NCBI GenBank assembly: GCA_031380225.1
Contig: JANNFX010000158.1
Location: forward strand, 1 to 6,043
Source: JANNFX01 sp031380225
Lineage (GTDB): Bacteria > Pseudomonadota > Alphaproteobacteria > Rhizobiales > Hyphomicrobiaceae
Length of the DNA: 6,043 nt
Reading direction: 5' to 3'
Part shown: positions 1 through 4,969 of the stretch, piece after piece
Layout of the letters: each line of letters starts with the position of its first letter
How positions within the stretch are numbered: the stretch's first letter is position 1
Notes under the pieces: model-generated
Seen by the model: the letters and a program-made list of their open reading frames with translations, nothing else
The model's database searches: none
Told to the model about the DNA's origin: nothing
Translations under genes and position numbers: made by a program

Positions 1-1
1 C

Positions 2-127
2 AAATTTGCGCTGCGTATTACTGATCCGGATTTTGACACCGCCAGCCAAGCTGCCTCGGTGCGCGTCGCGAAAGAGTTAGAGCCGATCCTTGGCTGTGAA
101 CTGATCCCCGTCGTCGGACGGTGGTGA
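2..127 (+). CDS. C-terminal end of an unidentified protein (cut by left edge)
   Basis: An open frame runs from the left edge to a TGA at 125-127 and encodes 41 residues beginning KFALRITDPDFDTASQAA and ending in ELIPVVGRW. It reads like genuine coding sequence, with alternating hydrophobic and charged residues and an amphipathic helix around ASVRVAKELEPIL. There is no start codon in the window and I do not recognise the family. It is transcribed towards the minus-strand mnmM-like gene, so the two are convergent across a 192-base gap. A stray open frame cannot be fully excluded because only 126 bases are visible. Confidence 0.5.
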   Translation, partial: KFALRITDPDFDTASQAASVRVAKELEPILGCELIPVVGRW

Positions 128-172
128 GGCGGCCCTAGATGTGAATATTCAGGAGGCTGTCCATTCAGCCGC

Positions 173-190
173 GGATCGCCATGCCGATCC
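173..190. repeat. Small hairpin just after the left-edge gene
   Basis: GGATCG (173-178) and CGATCC (185-190) form a perfect 6-bp inverted repeat around a 6-base loop. The right arm lies inside a short tandem direct repeat, TGCCGATC at 182-189 and again at 191-198. It sits 46 bases after the stop of the left-edge gene and could help end its transcript, but no T run follows, so a standard Rho-independent terminator is not supported. Confidence 0.3.
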
Positions 191-258
191 TGCCGATCGT
201 ATATTGCTCTCGTGTTCTGGCAGTGACGCTTGGTCCCCGATTCAGCTCTCCCCGTACC

Positions 259-284
259 GTCATCCCGCCCTTCGCCGGGATGAC
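259..284. repeat. REP-like GTCATCCCG palindrome
   Basis: GTCATCCCG (259-267) and CGGGATGAC (276-284) form a perfect 9-bp inverted repeat with an 8-base loop, CCCTTCGC. The sequence matches a palindrome class I know as scattered, multi-copy intergenic DNA in many alphaproteobacterial genomes, with the form GTCATCCCGGCGAAGG followed by the return arm. Only one copy is in this window, so its repetitive nature comes from recollection and is not shown here. It lies between two convergent genes, where such a hairpin could act as a two-way transcription stop or protect 3' ends. Neither side carries a T run. Confidence 0.6.
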
Positions 285-319
285 AATCCTTGGCGGCGTT
301 GAACGCCTGTGAACGAAAA

Positions 320-877
320 CTAGCGGACACGCTGGATCACAAAAAGCTCGGGCGCCTGGGTCAAGGTGCTGGCAGTTGGTTCCTGGCTAACTGCGAATGT
401 GGACGGCAGGTGCCATGCCCAAGATTTAACGGCAGCCGCTTCGTCTGCACCGCCGGGGTGTCCTCCGTAAAGGACGGTTGTAATCATGCCGCCAATTCTG
501 AGCAGCGTCACGGCCTGACCCAGTGCATCGAGTGTGGTCTCCGGCTTGGTTACCAGGTCTTTAGCGCCGCCTGGCAAATATCCGAAATTGAACATCACGG
601 CAGCTATGCGGCCGCGTCCTTCGCTTGGCAAGCGCTGGCACAAAGTTTCATGGCCACAATGGAATAGTGTGACGTGCGGCATGCCTTCGGCGCGCCGTGA
701 CGTGGCGCGGATCGCGGCCTCCTGCACGTCGAAACCAAACACCCGTCCCGTTGGTCCGGCACAGTGAGCGAGGAACACCGTGTCGTGACCATTGCCCGCC
801 GTTGCATCGACGGCCCAGTCGCCGGGGTTGAGCACATGACGCACAACGAGATGGGCCTGTTCGGTCGCGCGCATCAT
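320..877 (-). CDS. mnmM: MnmM/YtqB-type tRNA (mnm5s2U34) methyltransferase
   Basis: This is a class I SAM-dependent methyltransferase of the YtqB family (Pfam rRNA_methylase), expected to methylate the amino group of nm5(s2)U at wobble position 34 of tRNAs for Lys, Glu or Gln in the cytoplasm. Visible marks are the SAM-binding loop DATAGNGHDT (residues 24-33), the acidic strand end FGFDVQ (47-52), the family signature FNFGYLPGG (96-104) and YGGHPGG (137-143). The length of 185 residues is close to the usual 190 or so. The ATG at 877-875 overlaps the TGA stop of the upstream FAD oxidoreductase gene in an ATGA arrangement, so translation is probably coupled. A second Met directly follows, but the overlap favours the first. 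The family call is firm; the exact tRNA substrate is transferred from Bacillus MnmM. Confidence 0.85.
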   Translation of the reverse strand: MMRATEQAHLVVRHVLNPGDWAVDATAGNGHDTVFLAHCAGPTGRVFGFDVQEAAIRATSRRAEGMPHVTLFHCGHETLCQRLPSEGRGRIAAVMFNFGYLPGGAKDLVTKPETTLDALGQAVTLLRIGGMITTVLYGGHPGGADEAAAVKSWAWHLPSTFAVSQEPTASTLTQAPELFVIQRVR

Positions 878-1947
878 GGATTGAAATGCTTCTGCACATT
901 GGCGTTGTCCGGCAAAGCCACGCCGCGCACCAAAAAATCAGCGAAACGCTGAGCGTACCAAGGCGCCAGCAGTGAGCCCTTGGATCCGAGCCCATTGAAA
1001 AAGCCGAGACCCTGATGACGCGGATGTAATCCCATCAGGGGCTTACTCTCCTGGATGATCGGACGCACGGCGGCGTGGTGATCGATCACAGTGTATGGCA
1101 CGCGGACAAAGGCCTGCAACTTTGTTTCGATTTCCGAGCGCGCTCCTGAGGTTGGGATTTGATCAAGTGTTTCCCAGTCATACGTCGAGCCGATCCGGAA
1201 TACATCCGCGTTAGCCGTGGGCGCGACCCAGACGCCGTGATGCAAGCAAACCGGTTCGATCGAACATTGAAACCGCACTGTCAGAATTTCTCCCTTGGCC
1301 GCAATGAACGGCACGGACGTGAAATACGGATTGCGGGCGGCCGCATACCCCTCACACGAAATCAACCGCCGCGTTCGCTGTCCTTGAACCACGACAGCAT
1401 CCATATCGAACGTAACATCCCGGTGCCAATCGATCGCCATCGGCTGATAGTCTAACGCTGCTCGGGAGGCGTTGAGATAGCACGCCACATCGAGTTGCGC
1501 GGATTGCATGGCAAAACCACCGCCGCGCGTATCTGCTATGTCTGGATCAAGCAATGGATCAGGTTGCGGGTCCAGCACATGCGATTGAAACGCAGGTTGT
1601 CTCTTGCGCTCCGCCCAGGCATCGCGTTCGGTATCGGATTTGAACACTCGCACAGCGGTTCGGGAATGAAAGAACGATTGGTCAGTGCGCTGCTCGATAC
1701 GTTGGTAGAAGTTTCGAGCCGCTGGCAGAAAGTCATCGCCGCGCCAGGTGAGTGCCAGCCGCTGGCCGGTGATCGGCGTGATTAATCCAGCCGCTATTTT
1801 AGACGATGTCACCGGCGCTTCGTCATCGACAACCAGCACGCGCTGACCGGCCTCGATCAGGTGCCAAGCCAGCGTCGTGCCAGCCAATCCTTGCCCAACT
1901 ATGAGTGCATCCCAGGGCTTATTCGCCATACTGCCCAGCGCTTTCAT
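874..1947 (-). CDS. DAO-family FAD oxidoreductase, MnmC(o)-like
   Basis: This 357-residue flavoprotein of the D-amino-acid oxidase fold probably oxidises a secondary amine and releases an amine plus glyoxylate. It shows the dinucleotide-binding loop VGQGLAG (17-23) followed by an acidic strand end (VVDD, 39-42), the segment SSKIAAGLITPITGQR (48-63) typical of an MnmC-like DAO subgroup, and a C-terminal FAD motif FFNGLGSKGSLLAPW (316-330) close to the GLGSRG motif of MnmC. The gene overlaps the MnmM-like methyltransferase gene by 4 bases, which suggests the oxidase step from cmnm5(s2)U to nm5(s2)U; that role is inference. The ATG at 1947 has AGGA directly against it. An alternative ATG at 1929 gives an N-terminus (MANKPWDALIVG) that also fits the family. 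Another amine or amino-acid substrate remains possible. Confidence 0.8.
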   Translation of the reverse strand: MKALGSMANKPWDALIVGQGLAGTTLAWHLIEAGQRVLVVDDEAPVTSSKIAAGLITPITGQRLALTWRGDDFLPAARNFYQRIEQRTDQSFFHSRTAVRVFKSDTERDAWAERKRQPAFQSHVLDPQPDPLLDPDIADTRGGGFAMQSAQLDVACYLNASRAALDYQPMAIDWHRDVTFDMDAVVVQGQRTRRLISCEGYAAARNPYFTSVPFIAAKGEILTVRFQCSIEPVCLHHGVWVAPTANADVFRIGSTYDWETLDQIPTSGARSEIETKLQAFVRVPYTVIDHHAAVRPIIQESKPLMGLHPRHQGLGFFNGLGSKGSLLAPWYAQRFADFLVRGVALPDNANVQKHFNP

Positions 1948-2024
1948 TCCTATTTCGCCGATTGGCGCTTAATAGCCCGATGGAGCAATCGGAAACCGAG
2001 CAGTCCTTGCGCCAAATCCGCGGA
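1948..2024. other. Short gap between creatininase-like and FAD oxidoreductase genes
   Basis: This 77-base stretch contains an imperfect inverted repeat, GATTGGCGC (1960-1968) against GCGCCAAATC (2009-2018), with one extra base in the right arm. AGTCC (2002-2006) and GGACT (2022-2026) form another short dyad that overlaps the creatininase stop. There is no T run and no promoter I would defend. The two genes may be co-transcribed, or the downstream pair may have its own promoter here. Confidence 0.3.
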
Positions 2025-2885
2025 CTAGCCGAAAATCATCCGGTAGAGGCGCGCGAACACACCAGGGTTTGCTAAGGCGGGCGCGGCCAGCGATTTGCCT
2101 TCGCGTGCGGCGCGGATTTCAGTGACGGCAGCCTCGACTTTCAAAGACAACAATTTTTCGCCTCTCGCAACTGTGGCGCGGCGGGGATCGCCTGTTGCAC
2201 CGGCCATATCGGGCAGCGCGCCATCCAACCTGACGCCAGCCGGATAAACGACCATCAATTCCGACGTGTCGCGAATGCCAGCGTGGGTGCCGATGGTGGC
2301 ATCGGTCTCGCCGTCTGATTTGAGATAGGCTTCGCCACCGTTGGCGCCATAGTAGGCTTCTGCTGCAACGACAAGGACGCCGTCGGCAGACCAAGCTGCG
2401 TTGAGTTTTGCTGCCAGCGCTTTTTGCGGTGCTTGGTTAGGCCCACTGTCGCCGAGCAAAACGATCGTCTTGAAGCCATGTGACTTGAAGCCAGCGGCGG
2501 CCGATTCCATGACGGCTGAAAACACGTCGTCCGGCACTGTGATCGTACCCGGATAAGCCATGTGTCCGAACATGGCGCCAACGCTGCCTTCAGGAACGTA
2601 AGCCATCACCGGCGCGACCAGAGCATCGCCAAGTTCGGTCGCAATGCGGCGCGCCGTTTCGGCGACAATGAAGTTGTGTTTGCCGAGCACCATGTGAGCA
2701 CCGTTCTGCTCGGTGCCGCCGGTTGGGATGATGATGGTTGTGGTGCCGGCTGCAATCCGGCTCGCGACCTCTGGAGACGTCATGCGTTCGAGATCAACTT
2801 CGGTCGCGGCTGCGGCGGGCGAACTGGCCAACACCGCTGCGGCAGCCCAGGGCAGGGCGTGGTGGATGAAGGACGATAGAAACAT
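2025..2885 (-). CDS. Exported creatininase-family amidohydrolase
   Basis: This 286-residue protein is a member of the creatininase family (amide hydrolases with a two-metal centre; relatives include creatininase, FAPy deformylase and MftE). A signal peptide is evident: a hydrophobic stretch at about residues 11-27 ending in SSPAAAA, with cleavage probably just before TEVDLE, so it should act in the periplasm. Family landmarks are PTGGTEQNGAHMVLGKHN (54-71), YVPEG (96-100), GHMAYPGT (107-114), LLGDSGPNQ (143-151) and GTHAGIRDTSEL (199-210). Several classic metal positions differ: the usual EQHG is EQNG, the Asp of the first motif aligns with His70, and the usual His-containing GHGG or GDHGG reads GDSG. 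An AGAGG Shine-Dalgarno sequence at 2895-2891 lies 5 bases before the ATG. The substrate is unknown. It is transcribed divergently from sfsA. Confidence 0.8.
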   Translation of the reverse strand: MFLSSFIHHALPWAAAAVLASSPAAAATEVDLERMTSPEVASRIAAGTTTIIIPTGGTEQNGAHMVLGKHNFIVAETARRIATELGDALVAPVMAYVPEGSVGAMFGHMAYPGTITVPDDVFSAVMESAAAGFKSHGFKTIVLLGDSGPNQAPQKALAAKLNAAWSADGVLVVAAEAYYGANGGEAYLKSDGETDATIGTHAGIRDTSELMVVYPAGVRLDGALPDMAGATGDPRRATVARGEKLLSLKVEAAVTEIRAAREGKSLAAPALANPGVFARLYRMIFG

Positions 2886-2905
2886 CTTGGCCTCTACAAC
2901 ATATC

Positions 2906-2947
2906 TGAACCCTCAAGATAACGCCGCCGGCTTTAATTTCAGGTTCA
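2906..2947. promoter_or_regulatory. Inverted repeat TGAACC/GGTTCA in the divergent gap
   Basis: TGAACC (2906-2911) and GGTTCA (2942-2947) are perfect 6-bp inverted arms 30 bases apart. The right arm is bracketed by two direct copies of AATTTC (2935-2940 and 2947-2952), 12 bases apart. The pair lies centrally in the 93-base space between the divergent creatininase-like gene and sfsA, where promoters for both must sit. It could be a regulator site, but repeats this short can arise by chance and I could not place a convincing -35/-10 pair. Confidence 0.25.
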
Positions 2948-2960
2948 ATTTCGGCCGGAA

Positions 2961-2975
2961 GGGCTCTAAGAGCCC
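2961..2975. promoter_or_regulatory. Palindrome directly upstream of the sfsA start
   Basis: GGGCTCT-A-AGAGCCC is a perfect 15-base palindrome ending 3 bases before the sfsA ATG at 2979. In DNA it could be a repressor operator. In RNA it could form a 6-bp GC-rich stem with a three-base loop, covering the region where a ribosome binds. The only purine-rich Shine-Dalgarno-like run, GGAAGGG at 2957-2963, overlaps its left arm and is too far (15 bases) from the ATG unless the hairpin folds. Confidence 0.4.
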
Positions 2976-2978
2976 AGA

Positions 2979-3689
2979 ATGCTATTTTCCTCACCCCTGG
3001 TCCGCGGCCGCCTCGTCAAGCGCTATAAGCGGTTTTTGGCTGACATCCTCCTCGATGACGGCCAGACCATCACGACTGCCGTCCCCAATACCGGCTCGAT
3101 GATGGGGCTGGTCGAACCCGGCACGGTGGTTTGGCTGTCAATCAGCGCCAGTCTGACCAGGAAATACCCGCACACCTGGGAAATTGTCGAAAATGACATG
3201 GGCGCCGGGCCGGTCCTGGTTGGGATCAACACAAATCACCCGAATTTTATCGTCGCAGAAGCGATTAAAGACAAGAAAATCAAGCCATTGGTGGGATACG
3301 GCAGTCTGCGCCGCGAGGTCAAATACGGCCAATCGAGCCGCATCGACATCTTGCTGGAGGATACCGGGCGTGAGACGGCCTATGTGGAGATCAAGAACGT
3401 CCATCTAATGCGCAAACCGGGGCTGGCCGAGTTCCCCGATAGTGTTACCGAACGTGGCGTCAAGCACCTCGAAGAGCTGTCAGATATGGTCCGCCAAGGG
3501 CATCGGGCGGTGATGATCTACCTGATCCAGCGCGGCGACGCCGAGGCGTTCTCGTTGGCTGCCGATATTGACCCCGCGTACGCGGCTGCCTTTAAAAAGG
3601 CAACCAAAGCCGGAGTTGAGGCGTTGGCCTACCGGTGCCAGCTCAGTCCAACCGGTATTGAACTCGCGGTCGAGGTTCCAATTAACTAA
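2979..3689 (+). CDS. sfsA: DNA/RNA nuclease SfsA family protein
   Basis: This is an SfsA (sugar fermentation stimulation protein A) homologue of 236 residues, against 234 in E. coli. E. coli SfsA was first linked to maltose metabolism genes as a DNA-binding protein; the family carries an N-terminal OB-like domain and a PD-(D/E)XK-type nuclease domain. The N-terminus has the expected GRLVKRYKRFLADI (10-23) and PNTGSM (36-41). The nuclease core shows Asp123 in SRIDILLED (120-128), Glu137 and Lys139 in YVEIKNVHL (135-143), and the trailing FPDSVTERGVKHLEEL (152-167). The good N-terminal match supports the ATG at 2979 despite the lack of a normally spaced Shine-Dalgarno sequence. It is followed 87 bases later by msrB. 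The in vivo role of the family is poorly defined. Confidence 0.93.
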   Translation: MLFSSPLVRGRLVKRYKRFLADILLDDGQTITTAVPNTGSMMGLVEPGTVVWLSISASLTRKYPHTWEIVENDMGAGPVLVGINTNHPNFIVAEAIKDKKIKPLVGYGSLRREVKYGQSSRIDILLEDTGRETAYVEIKNVHLMRKPGLAEFPDSVTERGVKHLEELSDMVRQGHRAVMIYLIQRGDAEAFSLAADIDPAYAAAFKKATKAGVEALAYRCQLSPTGIELAVEVPIN

Positions 3690-3693
3690 TTCC

Positions 3694-3719
3694 TGCCGAA
3701 ACCTTGCCGGGTTTTGCCG
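3694..3719 (+). repeat. Three TGCCG direct repeats at helical spacing
   Basis: TGCCG occurs at 3694-3698, 3705-3709 and 3715-3719, with 11- and 10-base periods. The last two are preceded by T, giving TTGCCG. The spacing places all three on the same face of the helix, as expected for cooperative protein binding. They lie within and just upstream of a candidate ECF-type promoter for msrB. The segment also contains AAACC/GGTTT as a weak 5-bp hairpin arm pair, too weak to call a terminator for sfsA. Confidence 0.4.
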
Positions 3720-3723
3720 CGTA
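3698..3723 (+). promoter_or_regulatory. Candidate ECF-sigma promoter for msrBA
   Basis: GAAAC (3698-3702, followed by another C) and CGTA (3720-3723) are separated by 17 bases. This resembles the general ECF sigma-factor pattern of a GAAC/GAAAC-type -35 and a CGT-type -10 (for example TGAAAC-N16-CGTA of Bacillus SigW). Transcription would begin about 45 bases before the msrB ATG. It does not match the TGATCC-type -35 reported for RpoE of the RpoE/ChrR class, so control by the sigma factor linked to the nearby chrR is not supported by this site. A motif this short needs experimental support. Confidence 0.3.
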
Positions 3724-3763
3724 TAAGGTCCCAGTAACACAGGCGCCCCAACGGGATGCTGCC

Positions 3764-3768
3764 AGGAG
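3764..3768 (+). promoter_or_regulatory. msrB ribosome binding site that decides the start
   Basis: AGGAG lies 8 bases before the ATG at 3777 and is the best Shine-Dalgarno match in the area. The upstream in-frame ATG at 3756 has no such site at suitable distance. Starting at 3777 also places the twin-arginine motif right at the N-terminus, as expected for a Tat signal. Confidence 0.75.
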
Positions 3769-3776
3769 ACCAGACT

Positions 3777-4271
3777 ATGCTTTACACTCGCCGCCAATTC
3801 GCCGTTGCGGCCGCCGGATTCGCGACCACGTTTGCGGCTTTGCCCTCCGTTGTCCGCTCGGGCGAGGCTAAACAGGAGACATTTGAAGTGACCAAGACAG
3901 ATGCCGAATGGCAAAAGAATTTGACCCCCGAACAGTATCAAGTGCTGCGCAAGCACGGCACCGAGCGATCGGGCACAAGTCCGCTCGATAAGATCTATTC
4001 GCCTGGCGAGTACCACTGCGCGGCTTGCGATTTGCCGCTCTATTCATCGGATGCCAAGTTCGACAGCGGCACCGGATGGCCGAGCTTTTTCCAGCCGCTT
4101 GAAAACGCGATTGGCACCTCGACGGATTGGAAGCTGATTTATTCGCGGACGGAAGTTCATTGCCGCCGGTGTGGCGGACATCTCGGTCATGTGTTCGATG
4201 ATGGGCCAAAGCCAACCGGCAAGCGCTACTGCATGAACGGCGTGGCGATGAAGTTCATACCGAAGGCATAA
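3777..4271 (+). CDS. msrB: Tat-exported methionine-R-sulfoxide reductase MsrB
   Basis: This enzyme reduces the R epimer of methionine sulfoxide in damaged proteins. The 164-residue product begins with a twin-arginine signal, YTRRQFAVAAAGFATTFAAL (3-22), so the enzyme is probably exported folded to the periplasm. The MsrB domain follows from about residue 42: two zinc CxxC pairs, CAAC (81-84) and CRRC (129-132), GTGWPSFFQP (98-107), GGHLGHVFDDGP (133-144) and the catalytic Cys152 in RYCMNGVAMKF (150-160). These five are the only cysteines, so no resolving cysteine is present, and regeneration must use an outside thiol or another route. A longer start at 3756 would add 7 residues but lacks a ribosome site. 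msrA follows after 32 bases, suggesting co-transcription. Confidence 0.94.
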   Translation: MLYTRRQFAVAAAGFATTFAALPSVVRSGEAKQETFEVTKTDAEWQKNLTPEQYQVLRKHGTERSGTSPLDKIYSPGEYHCAACDLPLYSSDAKFDSGTGWPSFFQPLENAIGTSTDWKLIYSRTEVHCRRCGGHLGHVFDDGPKPTGKRYCMNGVAMKFIPKA

Positions 4272-4303
4272 GCGTTATCAATTCGAGTAATCAGGTTAAA
4301 TCC

Positions 4304-4960
4304 ATGCTGCCGTCAAAAATTCGTATCGCACTTGCCGCCACAAGCCTTGCAGTTGCAGGGTTCGCGGTGGCACTCGGACCGCTAGCTGCCAACGCAGAGC
4401 CAGCACCGGCTGCCGCGTCGAGCTCGCTCGCAACAGCAACGTTTGCGAGTGGTTGCTTTTGGTGCGCTGAAAGTGACTTCGAAAAGGTCGATGGCGTCGT
4501 TTCGGTTGTTTCGGGATATACCGGCGGCCAGACAAAGAACCCAACCTACGAACAGGTTGGTAACGGCTCGACGGGTCACACCGAAGCGATCGAAATCAAA
4601 TTCGATCCGGCAAAGATCAGCTATCCATCACTTGTTGACTATTTTTTCCATCACACCGACGTCGTTGACGGCGGCGGACAATTTTGCGACCGCGGCAGTC
4701 AATATCGTCCGGCGATTTTCACGCACGGCGATGATCAAAAGAAAGCTGCCATTGAGGGTGTAGCGGCGCTCGACAAGAGCGGCCGCTTCAAACAACCGGT
4801 TGCCGTCGAGATCGCAGACGCCACCACCTTCACTGCCGCTGAAGATTATCACCAAGACTACTACAAGAAGAATCCGATCAGATATAAATTCTATCGCACT
4901 GGCTGTGGCCGCGATGCGCGTCTGAAGGCGCTATGGGGCGATGATGCGGCGATACATTAA
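4304..4960 (+). CDS. msrA: Sec-exported methionine-S-sulfoxide reductase MsrA
   Basis: This enzyme reduces the S epimer of methionine sulfoxide, complementing the upstream MsrB. The 218-residue product has an N-terminal Sec signal (basic KIR at 5-7, hydrophobic core from about 8 to 29, likely cleavage after NA at 30-31) and then a low-complexity Ala/Pro/Ser linker to about residue 41. The MsrA domain shows the catalytic Cys51 in GCFWCAES (50-57), GYTGG (71-75), NPTYEQVGNGSTGHTEA (79-95), QFCDRGSQYRPAIF (126-139), EDYHQDYY (180-187) and a C-terminal Cys201 in TGCGRDARLKALWG (199-212), the probable resolving cysteine. Translation starts at ATG 4304 with AGG at 4293-4295, 8 bases upstream. The stop is only 9 bases from the stop of the convergent SDR gene. 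Confidence 0.95.
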   Translation: MLPSKIRIALAATSLAVAGFAVALGPLAANAEPAPAAASSSLATATFASGCFWCAESDFEKVDGVVSVVSGYTGGQTKNPTYEQVGNGSTGHTEAIEIKFDPAKISYPSLVDYFFHHTDVVDGGGQFCDRGSQYRPAIFTHGDDQKKAAIEGVAALDKSGRFKQPVAVEIADATTFTAAEDYHQDYYKKNPIRYKFYRTGCGRDARLKALWGDDAAIH

Positions 4961-4969
4961 GCGTGCGGA

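Noticed and set aside
22..27. TGATCC as an ECF11 (RpoE/ChrR-type) -35 element; also at 102-107 and as the complement near 332 and 4966
   Set aside because: None has a suitable TA-rich -10 about 18 bases downstream, and they fall inside or next to coding sequence with no gene start to serve.
173..198. Rho-independent terminator after the left-edge gene
   Set aside because: A 6-bp hairpin exists but no run of T follows on either strand.
290..667. 125-codon plus-strand open frame opposite mnmM
   Set aside because: It is antisense to a clear methyltransferase and has no recognisable motif or ribosome binding site.
2897..2950. EcfG-like GAAC...CGTT promoter for the creatininase-like gene on the minus strand
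   Set aside because: The -35 lacks the leading GG and the spacer is about 19 bases; the match is too loose to claim.
3756..3776. Upstream ATG as the msrB start
   Set aside because: It has no Shine-Dalgarno sequence at workable distance and would put residues ahead of a Tat signal that starts cleanly at 3777 behind AGGAG.
3480..4016. 178-codon open frame on the minus strand across the sfsA end and msrB start
   Set aside because: It lies opposite two well-supported genes, spans the gap between them and has no recognisable domain. It is a high-GC shadow.
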